From Limnohabitans kasalickyi (GTDB taxonomy: Bacteria; Pseudomonadota; Gammaproteobacteria; Burkholderiales; Burkholderiaceae_C): a stretch of DNA of 64,000 bases. The stretch lies in assembly GCA_965234325.1 (NCBI GenBank), contig OZ248407.1, positions 1,488,001-1,552,000 of the forward strand. The letters are read 5' to 3'. Positions within the stretch are counted from its first letter, which is position 1. Each line of letters begins with the position of its first letter. A program made the translations under genes and the position numbers. The notes beneath the pieces were generated by a model that did no database searches, was not told the DNA's origin, and was given only the letters and a program-made list of their open reading frames with translations. Positions 50,684 through 59,829 of this stretch are shown one piece after another.

Positions 50684-51535
50684 ATGCAAAAGATCTTTAG
50701 TGAAAAATTATTTCACTTCTTAGTATTTCTATCTGTTTCGGTGCTTGCTTGGCAAAGCTTACCAGACGAATACTGGGGGCCAAATAAAGCCTTGAATCCC
50801 CATGCCATCACTGAATTCATAGTCACAATTCTTTTAATCTCCGCGCTGGGTAAATTTTCAATTTACCTATTGGGAAAACGGTATGGTTTGATTTTGACGG
50901 GGCTGATAGGAGGATTTGCATCAAGCACCGCCACGATCTATTCAATGGGAGTAGCTAACCAACAAGATGAGTCTGCACACAGTGGATCCATTCTGGGCGC
51001 CATTTTGTCTAATGTTTCTACTCTCCTGCAAATTATTTTGCTTTGCCAACTACTTGCCCCGCAACTCACATTGCTAAGTCTCAAACCAATAGTCGCAGGA
51101 ATGACGACCATCATGTTGGTTAGCTTTGTTGCATTTCATAAGTTAAGAAATAGTGAAAAAAATCAACAGCTACCCATTGTGGATTCTGAAATAGTCGATT
51201 GGAAAAGTCTACTAATCTTGACCTTCGTTGTGACTAGCATTTCTTTCATGTCAGGGGTGCTATTTGAAAAATTTGGGAGTTCAGCATTGCCATTGATCGC
51301 TGCCATCTCAGGCTTAGCCGATGCTCATGCTGTCATCCCATCTCTAGCAGCATTCGTCAACCAAGGTAGCTTGCAGCCCAAAGATGCACTGTTGCCCATC
51401 ATGATTGCCTTTACGGTAAACACATGTACAAAATGCCTGATAGCTTTTCAAGCGGGTGGTAAAAAATTTGGTTTTAAAGTGTCTACAGGCCTAGCACTGA
51501 CAGCAGCTGGTGCTTGGTTAGGTTTGATTTTTTAA
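50684..51535 (+). CDS. DUF4010 membrane protein (MgtC/SapB-associated domain)
   Basis: 283 residues, about eight transmembrane helices. Contains LNPHAITEFIVTILLISALGKFSIYLLGKRYGLILTGLIGGFASSTATIYSMG, the DUF4010 signature, and a second similar half with ISGLADAHAVIPSLAAF. In other bacteria this domain follows an MgtC domain; here it stands alone. Putative transporter or exporter of unknown ion. Overlaps convergently with the small Cys protein gene. Confidence 0.85.
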   Translation: MQKIFSEKLFHFLVFLSVSVLAWQSLPDEYWGPNKALNPHAITEFIVTILLISALGKFSIYLLGKRYGLILTGLIGGFASSTATIYSMGVANQQDESAHSGSILGAILSNVSTLLQIILLCQLLAPQLTLLSLKPIVAGMTTIMLVSFVAFHKLRNSEKNQQLPIVDSEIVDWKSLLILTFVVTSISFMSGVLFEKFGSSALPLIAAISGLADAHAVIPSLAAFVNQGSLQPKDALLPIMIAFTVNTCTKCLIAFQAGGKKFGFKVSTGLALTAAGAWLGLIF

Positions 51536-51739
51536 TTCCCACAATGAACATGTTTCGGTAGCCTTAACCTCATTCGTATCAAAACCTCCACCAACGCAGA
51601 TTCCAGTTTCAAAATTTTTAACGTCATTACTTTTCGTTGCAGAAATGAATTCAGGCTGCTTAACCCAATGGATACAAGTCGAACATTGATTCATTGAATC
51701 GACTGTAAGTTTGTAATTCGTTTTGATTGTGTTACTCAT
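51518..51739 (-). CDS. small four-Cys protein
   Basis: 73 residues from ATG 51739. Cys pattern CSTC - about 27 residues - C - about 14 - C could bind a zinc or other metal. Start overlaps the end of the outer-membrane channel gene by eight bases, so it looks like the fourth gene of the efflux operon. Its 3' end overlaps the convergent DUF4010 gene by 18 bases. No family recognised. Confidence 0.5.
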   Translation of the reverse strand: MSNTIKTNYKLTVDSMNQCSTCIHWVKQPEFISATKSNDVKNFETGICVGGGFDTNEVKATETCSLWELKNQT

Positions 51740-53033
51740 CAAAATCCCAAATCTGATGAAGATCTAGGCGAATTAATGCCAACAACTCCACGACCTCAAG
51801 CTGCATGCGTTCTGCAGCGTTAAGGTTGTCACTAGCCATTCGAGCAATCAGCAGTACGTCCGACAGACTCCCCTCACCCAAGGTGTAAGCCTTGACAGAT
51901 TTTTCTGCAGCCAACGATTGACGTTGTGCAGCGGATTTCAAGCTATCGGCAGCTTTGCGTTTGTGTTGAAACTGAATCCACATGCTGTCAAACATGGCAC
52001 CCAACTGCTGCTCAGCAAGCTGCACTTTGTCGCTGGCGGCTTGCGCATCAGCTACCAAGGCCGTTGCGTGATGAAAGCGCGATGCTCCAGGAAATGGCAT
52101 AGAGAACATTACACCCGAAATGGTTTCGGCCCCTGCCCGCTCGCGCCCGCTGAATACCCCTATCGTAGGATCCGGCAACCGATCACGAGATGCACGGTCT
52201 GCCGCTAATCGCAAACGTTGTGCATCTACACGCATCATGTTGAGTTCGTGGTTTTTATCTAAAAACTCTTGGCGCATGACGGTCATAGGCTCAGCTAAAG
52301 CTGGCAAGCTAGTTGATGCGTCTATACGAAAAGCTATAGGCATCTGTGCCGGCAGAACAATACCCGCGTATCGACGCGTGAAGGCTGAAGCACTAGATGC
52401 CAACTGCGCATCGGCGACAGATCTCGCTGCAGTGATGCGCTCAAACTCAGCATTGGCTAGTTCTGAGTCCAGCTGAGAGATTTCGCCATGCTTGAGTTGT
52501 ACCTGAGTGAGGCGCTGCATCTTGGCTGCCAAGTCATATGTAGTAACTGCATTCTTTTGATCGGCCAAAGCGCGAAGGTGGACAAACCAAAAACGCATCA
52601 ATTCACGAGCACCTTCGTGCATTGCATCGGCGTATTCGATATCGGCAAAAGCTTGGGTTTGTGTTGCAAGATCAGCATCTATGCCCCGCTTCCCCCAAAA
52701 TCGCACTGGCCGCTCAATACTCACCATAGACTCATGGAGCTTTGTGCCTGCAGCCACATCGCGACGGTGCTGCGAAGTGCTGCGTAATGTGAACTCTGCA
52801 GGACCTGAATCAATGCCTTTAGCGCGTGCGGATCCTGCTTCTTTTTTAGATCTAGCCGCTTGCATCAAAGGACTACTCAACAAAGCATCTTTAACCGCGA
52901 GCTCGCTCGGCAAATAAGGCATAAGCGGTGCTATTGCGGCAACAGAAGCATCGAGTGGCTGCTCAGCATTCGCTTGACCCAGTGACAACGAAACTAAAGC
53001 TGCGAATAGCAATATATTTACAAGAAGTCTCAT
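51732..53033 (-). CDS. outer-membrane efflux protein, CzcC/CusC type
   Basis: 433 residues. Signal peptide ends near ANA; TolC-like OEP architecture with two long coiled-coil helical repeats (about 140-230 and 330-420). Start 53033 follows GGAGG and overlaps the RND pump stop (ATGA). Forms the outer channel of the tripartite pump encoded upstream. Confidence 0.9.
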   Translation of the reverse strand: MRLLVNILLFAALVSLSLGQANAEQPLDASVAAIAPLMPYLPSELAVKDALLSSPLMQAARSKKEAGSARAKGIDSGPAEFTLRSTSQHRRDVAAGTKLHESMVSIERPVRFWGKRGIDADLATQTQAFADIEYADAMHEGARELMRFWFVHLRALADQKNAVTTYDLAAKMQRLTQVQLKHGEISQLDSELANAEFERITAARSVADAQLASSASAFTRRYAGIVLPAQMPIAFRIDASTSLPALAEPMTVMRQEFLDKNHELNMMRVDAQRLRLAADRASRDRLPDPTIGVFSGRERAGAETISGVMFSMPFPGASRFHHATALVADAQAASDKVQLAEQQLGAMFDSMWIQFQHKRKAADSLKSAAQRQSLAAEKSVKAYTLGEGSLSDVLLIARMASDNLNAAERMQLEVVELLALIRLDLHQIWDFDE

Positions 53034-56000
53034 ACTTTCCTCCAAGGCAAGAATCGCATTACTGAATTCCAAGGCACGCTCTCTAGTCCGCCAAAGCGTT
53101 CAAATAATTTCGGTAGCAAGAGCAAAGTCAACAAAGTAGAGCTGAGTAATCCACCCGTAACCACAATTGCCAAGGGTCGCTGTATTTCGGATCCAGGCCC
53201 TGTCGCGAATAAAAGTGGGATCATGCCCAGCGCGGTGATGACTGCAGTCATCAAAACAGGGCGCAAACGACGTTCAGTTCCAAGGCGTACGACGACATCC
53301 ATAGCCTCGCCATTAAGTAAACGTTCGTTGAAATGCGTGACCATCACTACGCCATTAAGCACAGCAATTCCAAGCAGTGCGATGAAACCCACAGATGCTG
53401 GAACTGACAAATACTCGCCAGATACAGATAGCGCGACCACACCACCTACCAATGCGAATGGAATGTTCAAGAAAATGATGCCTGCCTGAATAGCCGAGCC
53501 GAAGGTAAACACCAAGATGGTGAAGATCAGCACCAAGGCGGCTGGAATGACTAGGCCCAAACGCGCTGCAGCACGTTGCTGATTCTCAAACTGTCCACCC
53601 CACACGATACGTACATCGCTCGGCATCTTTAGCGCCGAAACCGCTTTCTGAGCATCACCCACAAAGCCAGTTAAATCTCGACCATCCACCGACACCTGAA
53701 TACTCGTGAAACGCACACTTTGTTCATGGTCTACCCGGATAGGGCCATCGACCAACCGGATATCAGCCAACGCACTTGCTGCCCAAACACGGCCATCGGG
53801 TGCGGCGAGCTGCAAGTTTTTGAACGCTTCGGGACTTTGTCGTGTTGACTCATTGCCGCGCAACGTAAGTGGTGTTCTTATGCCGTCTTGCAACACATAG
53901 CCAAGTGACTCACCTTCTATTTGATCTTTCATAGCCTGCTGCAAGGCCTCAACAGAGAAACCTGCTTGGCCCATGGTGGTGCGATTCAAATGCACCGACA
54001 CATATTGCAAACCTTCCGCCTTGGGCGCAATCACCTCGGCTGCACCTGGAATCGTGCGAATTGCGTCAGCAATTTGGTGAGCAGCTTCGTTTAATTGGCC
54101 AAGGTCTGAGCCAAAGAGCTTGATAGCTACATCGCCACGCGTGCCTGTGAGCATTTCGGACACACGCATCTCAATGGGTTGCGTGAAGCCATAGACTAAA
54201 CCCGGAAAACCATCCAGCACTACTCGCAACGAATCAACAATGTCGTCTTTGTTACCGCGCCATTCGCTTTTAGGCTTAAGCACCAAGAATGTGTCGGTCT
54301 CATTCAATCCCATCGGGTCTAGTCCCAATTCGTCAGAGCCAGCACGAGCAACGATAGATTTGACCTCGGGCACATTTTCCAGAATGGCTTGCTGCACGCG
54401 GGTATCAACTTCTAGAGATGCCTCGAGCGAGATAGAGGGTAGCTTTTGCAGCTGCACCAAGATGTCACCTTCATCCAAAGTTGGCATGAAAGTTTTACCA
54501 ATGAAGCTGTACAACACTGCCGCAACGACCAAAGAGGCAAGCGATACGCCATACAACCACTCTGGCTTGGCCCAAACCCGTTCGCGCAAGCGCAAATAAC
54601 CCGCATGAATTTTTTGCATCACCACAGGTTCGTGGGCACCCTCTTCTTTCAACACCATAGATGCCAAGGCTGGTATCACACTGAATGCCAGCAGTAAGGA
54701 TGAAGCCAATGCCATGATGATTGTTACAGCAACTGGTGCGAACAACTTGCCCTCTAAACCTTCAAGACTAAGTAATGGCAAGAACACAACGCAAATGATC
54801 AACACACCAGATGCAACAGGCTTAACCACTTCACGCACAGCGCTCAGCAAAATTTCCGTCTTTGATAAAGCATGACCCTTGGGATGAGATGCAAACGCAG
54901 TTTCAATGTTTTCCACCACCACAACAGCCGCATCTACCAACATACCCAATGCAATAGCCAAGCCCCCCAAGCTCATCAAGTTAGCTGTAAAACCAAACGT
55001 GCGCATAAGCAAGAAAGTGCTTAGCAGTGACAAAGGTAAGGCCACTGCCACCACTACTGCGGCACGAATACCACCCAAGAACACATAAAGGGTGATACAC
55101 ACCAAAACAGCTGCTTCAATCAAGGCGTTAATTACTGTGTCTGCCGCACGAGTTACTAGCTCGCCGCGGTTGTAAAAAGTTTTCACGCTCATGCCTTTGG
55201 GCAATCGCGGTGCCATCTCAATCAACTTAGCATCAACCGCATTCACCAACTGTCGGGCATTAACTCCGCGCATACCAAGCACTAGACCTTCCACAGCTTC
55301 ACCCTGACCATCTTGGGTAACTGCGCCGTAGCGCGTGAGTGCGCCATGGGTGACCGTGGCCACATCATCGAGTTGAACCTTGGTGTTACGAGAAGTCATC
55401 AAACGCACAGAACGCAAGTCGTCAAGCGTTTTGATTGCGCCTTCAACGCGAACGACCAACGCCTCCTCACCAGCAGTCAGTCGGCCAGCACCGTCGTTGC
55501 TATTGTTGGAGATCAAGGATTGGCGCATATCGGTCATGGTCACGCCCATGGCAGCCATCTTGGAGGTGTTAGGGATCACCTCAAAAGTTCGAACTTCGCC
55601 ACCTAACGAATTGACCTCTGCGACACCAGGGATGGTGCGTAGCTCAGGACGAATCACCCAATCGAGAACGCGACGTTTTTCAGCCAATCCAAAGCCCTCG
55701 CCTTCAAGCGTGAACATGTACACCTCACTTAGCGGCGTGGTTATTGGCGCCAAACCACCGCTCACACTAGCGGGCAAATCACGCATGACCGAACTCAATC
55801 GCTCAGAAACTTGCTGGCGTGCCCAATACAAATCAACTCCTTCGTCAAAGTCGATAGTGATATCTGCAATGCCATATTTGGAGATGGAACGAACGATGCG
55901 TTTATTTGGAATGCTCAGCAGCTCTTGCTCAATGGGTTTAACAACGCGCTGCTCAACCTCTTCAGGCGTCATTCCTGGAATTTTGAGAATAACCTTAGCC

Positions 56001-56137
56001 TGTGTTGGTGAGATATCTGGAAATGCATCTATAGGTAGATTGAGCCACGCATGTGTACCAGCGATAAACAGCAAGCCGGCACAGGCTAGCGTGAGGCTAC
56101 GAAAACGCAGACTCAGACGAATTAGGTGTTCAAACAT
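53030..56137 (-). CDS. HME-RND heavy-metal efflux pump, CzcA/CusA family
   Basis: 1035 residues with 12 transmembrane helices and two large periplasmic loops. The TM4 motif reads GMLVDAAVVVVEN (Asp about 402), typical of heavy-metal RND pumps; Asp-Ala-Ala resembles the monovalent CusA-type motif (MVDAAIVMIEN) more than the CzcA type (VDGAVV), so Cu(I)/Ag(I) is a reasonable guess. Other landmarks: PDISPTQAKVILKIPGMTPEEVEQ, TFYNRGELV, and FMPTLDEGDILVQ. Coupled by TGATG overlap to the adaptor and by ATGA to the channel gene. Confidence 0.94.
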   Translation of the reverse strand: MFEHLIRLSLRFRSLTLACAGLLFIAGTHAWLNLPIDAFPDISPTQAKVILKIPGMTPEEVEQRVVKPIEQELLSIPNKRIVRSISKYGIADITIDFDEGVDLYWARQQVSERLSSVMRDLPASVSGGLAPITTPLSEVYMFTLEGEGFGLAEKRRVLDWVIRPELRTIPGVAEVNSLGGEVRTFEVIPNTSKMAAMGVTMTDMRQSLISNNSNDGAGRLTAGEEALVVRVEGAIKTLDDLRSVRLMTSRNTKVQLDDVATVTHGALTRYGAVTQDGQGEAVEGLVLGMRGVNARQLVNAVDAKLIEMAPRLPKGMSVKTFYNRGELVTRAADTVINALIEAAVLVCITLYVFLGGIRAAVVVAVALPLSLLSTFLLMRTFGFTANLMSLGGLAIALGMLVDAAVVVVENIETAFASHPKGHALSKTEILLSAVREVVKPVASGVLIICVVFLPLLSLEGLEGKLFAPVAVTIIMALASSLLLAFSVIPALASMVLKEEGAHEPVVMQKIHAGYLRLRERVWAKPEWLYGVSLASLVVAAVLYSFIGKTFMPTLDEGDILVQLQKLPSISLEASLEVDTRVQQAILENVPEVKSIVARAGSDELGLDPMGLNETDTFLVLKPKSEWRGNKDDIVDSLRVVLDGFPGLVYGFTQPIEMRVSEMLTGTRGDVAIKLFGSDLGQLNEAAHQIADAIRTIPGAAEVIAPKAEGLQYVSVHLNRTTMGQAGFSVEALQQAMKDQIEGESLGYVLQDGIRTPLTLRGNESTRQSPEAFKNLQLAAPDGRVWAASALADIRLVDGPIRVDHEQSVRFTSIQVSVDGRDLTGFVGDAQKAVSALKMPSDVRIVWGGQFENQQRAAARLGLVIPAALVLIFTILVFTFGSAIQAGIIFLNIPFALVGGVVALSVSGEYLSVPASVGFIALLGIAVLNGVVMVTHFNERLLNGEAMDVVVRLGTERRLRPVLMTAVITALGMIPLLFATGPGSEIQRPLAIVVTGGLLSSTLLTLLLLPKLFERFGGLESVPWNSVMRFLPWRKV

Positions 56138-57264
56138 CACTCGTCCTTCTGCAGCAAGGCTCGCAAAGATGCGATACCTGTGATTGCGACTTTGCTGCTA
56201 AGAGGTAGTGCAACCTCAATCAGCGATAAATCGTCTGTAGAAGAAATCACATTCACCGTTTTCGCTTCAAAGCCTTTGTCATTCGCAACAAAGATCCATG
56301 GTTTTCCACGCCATTGAGTCACTGCACGCGCAGGAACCAACCAATACGTATCGGGCTTATCAGAGCTGACTTTGCCCTTTGGGTGGATGGTGAGAGATAC
56401 GAGTTCACCAGCTTGCAAGCTGCCTCGAGTAGTCACAGTGGCGCGAGCACGAGCTGATTGACTTGCATCGACCGCACGACTTACGCCAATAATTTTGGCC
56501 TTGGCATTGCGAGTCGCAACACTTATCTCATCACCGACTTGTAACTGCGCAGCTTTCTCGGATGAAAGCTGCAGGTCAAGTTGCAACTGAGAGCTATCTG
56601 CTAATTTAAACAACATAGTGCCTGCTTCGACGCGTTGACCCACTGCAACAAACGCTTCGGAAATAATGCCTGACAAAGGTGCTTTGAGAGTACCTGTGGC
56701 GTAACCTGAATTGACGTCAAAGCGCATGCCTGAGGTCAACAATTCAGCCTCACGCGCATTTAGTTGGGCCTTTGCAGCCTCTTGCTTTGAGCGACTCAAC
56801 TGCAAGCGCACTGCAGGAATGATGCCTTCGTCAAACATAGCTTGGTCACGTTGAGCGGCAGCTGAGCTATTTTTGTATTCAAGCGAGGCTTCGTTGAGTA
56901 GGCGACGAGCATCACCCAACATGGGACTCGTGAAATGCGCCAATGCGGCGCCTGCTTTAACCGAATCACCTACCCCTACCAATAGACGCGACACTTGGCC
57001 GGCATAAGGTGCTGATACTGTGAACTCTTTGCCAGGTGGCATGACTACTGTGGCACTGGCCAACAGTTGTCCACCAGTCGAGGCCTGAACTGCGGCAACC
57101 TGAACTCCTAAGCTGGCTTGCTGTTTTGTCGTAATACTCAAAATACCAGTTGTATTGACTACAGGCTGAGCAACGACTAATTCATGACCCAGAGCAAATA
57201 GAACCAACGAAAAGAAAGTTGGACTAAGAAAGCGGCCAATAAAAAACGAACGAAAAGTAAACAT
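56137..57264 (-). CDS. RND periplasmic adaptor protein, CzcB/CusB type
   Basis: 375 residues from ATG 57264 (GGAG upstream). Signal peptide to VVAQP; barrel-sandwich halves VSAPYAGQVSRLLVGVGDSVKAGAALAHF and GTLKAPLSGIISEAFVAVGQRVEAGTMLFKLAD around a helical hairpin, then a beta-barrel and membrane-proximal domain. Links the inner-membrane pump to the outer channel and may pass on metal. Confidence 0.92.
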   Translation of the reverse strand: MFTFRSFFIGRFLSPTFFSLVLFALGHELVVAQPVVNTTGILSITTKQQASLGVQVAAVQASTGGQLLASATVVMPPGKEFTVSAPYAGQVSRLLVGVGDSVKAGAALAHFTSPMLGDARRLLNEASLEYKNSSAAAQRDQAMFDEGIIPAVRLQLSRSKQEAAKAQLNAREAELLTSGMRFDVNSGYATGTLKAPLSGIISEAFVAVGQRVEAGTMLFKLADSSQLQLDLQLSSEKAAQLQVGDEISVATRNAKAKIIGVSRAVDASQSARARATVTTRGSLQAGELVSLTIHPKGKVSSDKPDTYWLVPARAVTQWRGKPWIFVANDKGFEAKTVNVISSTDDLSLIEVALPLSSKVAITGIASLRALLQKDE

Positions 57265-57326
57265 CACGAACTCCACACGGCACTAACTGACAAACAGTGC
57301 ACATGTGACTGCGCACCCGTTAAAAA

Positions 57327-57752
57327 TCAGGAACGAAAGGTGGGAGGTGCGTGTGGTAGCGGCGGAAAGCCTTGGGAAAATGGCGGGCTGACGGAGCTAT
57401 GCGTGTCTTGCATCAGCAAGGAGGACACAACTTGCAGACTCAGAACCGACATGACAAAGAAAGTGAGAATTAATAAGCTTTCAGGCTGATCTTCTACATC
57501 TAAAGAGATCTGTCGCGAATAAGAGGCCTCGACCCCTAACGCGGCCGACTCTTGTTCTTCATCTTGGCTAAAGCTGGTCATTGCAAAAGCTGGCTCTAAT
57601 GTGACTGTCACCGAGTTAACACCTGCCATGTGAAAACCTGCAATCTTTGATGCACCGTAATGCGCATGCAAAAAGGGACTCAGCGCCAACAGGAAGCTAA
57701 GCACCAATGCAAACTGGATGCAAATAGATTTAAATGACACAGAGGTTTTCAC
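57327..57752 (-). CDS. CzcI-like small exported protein
   Basis: 141 residues with GTG start. N-terminal hydrophobic signal ending HAHYG and a second hydrophobic helix about 92-113, then a Pro-rich tail. Occurs directly upstream of the efflux operon, the usual place of CzcI-type small regulators of metal pumps. Similarity is positional and by composition only. Confidence 0.65.
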   Translation of the reverse strand: MKTSVSFKSICIQFALVLSFLLALSPFLHAHYGASKIAGFHMAGVNSVTVTLEPAFAMTSFSQDEEQESAALGVEASYSRQISLDVEDQPESLLILTFFVMSVLSLQVVSSLLMQDTHSSVSPPFSQGFPPLPHAPPTFRS

Positions 57753-57897
57753 GGTTTGATTTTATCGCACGCCTTACTTAGGCAATGAACGTAGCCAATT
57801 TGCGCATCGAACTATTGCTCAGGAAACAGCACTCCGAAAAAAACATGCTCATGTTGCGTGAGATATGAAGTTTTGTAATCAAATTTAATCAGTTAAG

Positions 57898-57922
57898 ACA
57901 GCAAGCGTAAAGACTCCTTACG
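57898..57922. repeat. palindromic repeat, copy 2 (pairs with 47576-47600)
   Basis: AGCAAGCGTAAAGACTCCTTACG. GCAAGCGTAAAGACTC is identical to the minus strand of copy 1 and the match continues with one change (TTTACG versus CTTACG). Lies just after the stop of the ihfA-like gene and may form its 3' hairpin. Confidence 0.6.
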
Positions 57923-57940
57923 GTAGTGTGTTTTACGCAA

Positions 57941-58261
57941 TCAGACAACCGACTGTTTGATCGCTTCCTTAAGCTTAGCACTAGGCTGGAAAGTGACTGA
58001 GCGCCTTGCTTGAATAACAACAGCCTCACCTGTTCTAGGATTTCGCCCAGGTCTGGAGCTTTTAGTACGGACGCTGAAATTCCCAAACCCAGAAATTTTG
58101 ACATCTTGACCCTCAGTTACTTTAAGTGTGATCAGATCAAAGAATTCATCAATAAAGTCTTTGGCCTCTCGCTTGTTCTACCCAAGCTGATCAAAGAGCA
58201 AGTCAGATAAATCGGCCTTTGTGAGGGTCGGGGTTTGAATGCTGTCAAACGATAATTCCAT
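57941..58261 (-). pseudogene. ihfA: ihfA-like DNA-bending protein gene with internal amber codon
   Basis: Reading from ATG 58261 gives an IHF-alpha/HU protein of 106 codons: LTKADLSDLLFDQLG, then TAG at codon 28 (58178-58180), then NKREAKDFIDEFFDLI, VKISGFGNFSVRTKSSRPGRNPRTGE and ARRSVTFQPSAKLKEAI. The stop replaces the Leu usual before NKREAKD (TTG to TAG, one base). The rest of the frame is intact, so the lesion is recent, suppressed, or a sequencing error. As it stands no full product is made. Confidence 0.85.
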
Positions 58262-58349
58262 GACGCAAATTATCGCAACCCTGAGAAACCATTTTCGCTA
58301 TACCTGTCGTGACAATGATTACGATTCAAAAAAGCACTATGTTTTCTGC

Positions 58350-58916
58350 CTAAAAACCGCGATTCCGACCCGATAGAGCACTTTTCGTCTGACTTATGGT
58401 CTTGAATGGGTGCTGGGCACGTGAGTGAAACACCAGCTCGTCCTTGTCTCTTTCGTCATAGCCATTGGTCATTGGCTCGATGGGGGTCACTTGTTTTTGG
58501 ATGGGGGTTGGTGGCTGGGGATAGCTTCTTTGCTGGGGGTTGGGTTTCATCAGCTCCTTGTGAAGGTGCTGGGCCAGCTGTTGATGCTGCTGGGCCTGCT
58601 GTTTTGTAGCTTGGGTTGAAGTCACTTGCTGGGGCTTGGGCTTGGGTAGAGGTTTTGGCGCTGGGGCCATAGGTGCACGCTTAGGCTTAACCGCCTTAGC
58701 CTTTGATTTGGCTGAAGCTTTATGTGAAGTTTTGGTGATGGTTCTGGCAACAGGCTTTGCGGGGCTAGCCACCCTACCCTTTAGGGTTGATGATTGAGGC
58801 ACCTGGGTGCTGTCAGCCTGTGGGACTGGCTGAGCAAAAGCTGCCCACATCTTGTCGGATATCAGCTTCCACAATGCCAGCTGATCCTCTGGGTTGGCTA
58901 TTTCTGTAAATCTCAT
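58350..58916 (-). CDS. Lys/Pro/Gln-rich hypothetical protein
   Basis: 188 residues from ATG 58916 (AAGGA eight bases upstream). A short folded-looking N-terminus (MRFTEIANPEDQLALWKLISDKMWAAFAQ) is followed by a long basic low-complexity region rich in Lys, Pro, Ala and Gln (PKPLPKPKPQQ, KQQAQQHQQLAQHLHK). Probably a DNA- or RNA-associated element protein, similar in composition to phasin-like or partition-associated tails. Function unknown. Confidence 0.6.
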   Translation of the reverse strand: MRFTEIANPEDQLALWKLISDKMWAAFAQPVPQADSTQVPQSSTLKGRVASPAKPVARTITKTSHKASAKSKAKAVKPKRAPMAPAPKPLPKPKPQQVTSTQATKQQAQQHQQLAQHLHKELMKPNPQQRSYPQPPTPIQKQVTPIEPMTNGYDERDKDELVFHSRAQHPFKTISQTKSALSGRNRGF

Positions 58917-58966
58917 AGTAGGCATCCTTTTCCTACATTTATTTATCCGTTGCCATAAATAAATGC

Positions 58967-59170
58967 ATGCGAATATTTGAGCTTTCAAAACCAAAATCAC
59001 CAGAGCAACTGAGACTCGATCAACTGAAAGCCTCAAGCAAACGTGCCACTGATGCGTTAAAAACTGAACGCGAAAGACAAAAGGCACAACGGGAACAAAA
59101 GGCTTTGAGACAACTACTCAAACCCAAATCCAACACGATCAAACCCATTCAACCAATCAAACCCAGATAG
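58967..59170 (+). CDS. small charged helical hypothetical protein
   Basis: 67 residues, mostly a single charged helix (RATDALKTERERQKAQREQKALRQLL) with a basic tail KPIQPIKPR. Divergent from the preceding gene. No family recognised; codon use is coherent with neighbours. Confidence 0.4.
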   Translation: MRIFELSKPKSPEQLRLDQLKASSKRATDALKTERERQKAQREQKALRQLLKPKSNTIKPIQPIKPR

Positions 59171-59217
59171 CAAAAAGAAAGCCGACGCTAAGTTCGGCTT
59201 GTTGAACATCAATGTGT

Positions 59218-59709
59218 TTAATTGGCTTTAGCTGGAAGCTTCAGGGTTGGTCGTTTGCCTGAAGTAGCTTCTTTGTCAAAGCCAGCTTTGACCAGTCCGC
59301 TAACAGCTTCAATACGCCCATCAAGTTCGCCCGCATCTACAGCCGTTCGCAACACTTCAAGCGTAGTGATAACGCCTGCAATATTTTCAGTCTCGATGGC
59401 ATTCTTGCCTTCGACAACTTCGAGTGTGCGAGCACCGTAACGAACAATGATGCACATCTTCCCGTTATCGCTAGGCCACCACCAAGGTTTTAAGCGCTTA
59501 GGAATCTCAACTTTTCGCGTCTCCCCTGTTACCTCATCTCTAACACTACGGATCTTTACTGGCACAAACTCAGCTCCAGATTGAATGGCTTTAGCCATTT
59601 GAATCTGTTCATGAAGTTTGTTGCTAAGTTTCAGACGACGAGCGTGCTTAGGACTATTGCCCTGTTGAGGCTTGCTGGCTACGAATTTCAATGCACTTAA
59701 ACCTGACAT
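59218..59709 (-). CDS. hypothetical element protein
   Basis: 163 residues. Basic N-terminus (PKHARRLKLSNKLHEQIQMAKAIQ), a central part with RLKPWWWPSDNGKMCIIVRYGARTLEVVEGKNAIE and a helical C-terminus. No domain recognised. It lies downstream of the polymerase-like gene on the same strand, separated by a copy of the dispersed repeat, and may be co-transcribed. Confidence 0.65.
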   Translation of the reverse strand: MSGLSALKFVASKPQQGNSPKHARRLKLSNKLHEQIQMAKAIQSGAEFVPVKIRSVRDEVTGETRKVEIPKRLKPWWWPSDNGKMCIIVRYGARTLEVVEGKNAIETENIAGVITTLEVLRTAVDAGELDGRIEAVSGLVKAGFDKEATSGKRPTLKLPAKAN

Positions 59710-59764
59710 TTGCTACTCCTTATGTGTTGCAGGAATAACTAATTTATTGTCAGACCATGGCTCT

Positions 59765-59811
59765 GGACAACCGAAATGATTGGTAACCCGAAAGATTGGA
59801 AGGACTCAGAT
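59765..59811. repeat. dispersed repeat, copy A
   Basis: GGACAACCGAA ... TTGGTAACCCGA ... TTGGAAGGACTCAGAT. Shares the first two blocks exactly with copy B (62201-62246) and the third block with copy C (62624-62674). Within a copy the units GGACAACCG, GGTAACCCG and GGA-T/C-CCG look like imperfect direct repeats spaced 15-20 bases apart. Confidence 0.65.
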
Positions 59812-59829
59812 CACAGAAAGTTATGAATT

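Noticed and set aside
57889..58104. 71-codon minus-strand frame over the ihfA region
   Set aside because: Out-of-frame reading; the IHF-like sequence is in another frame, interrupted by TAG.
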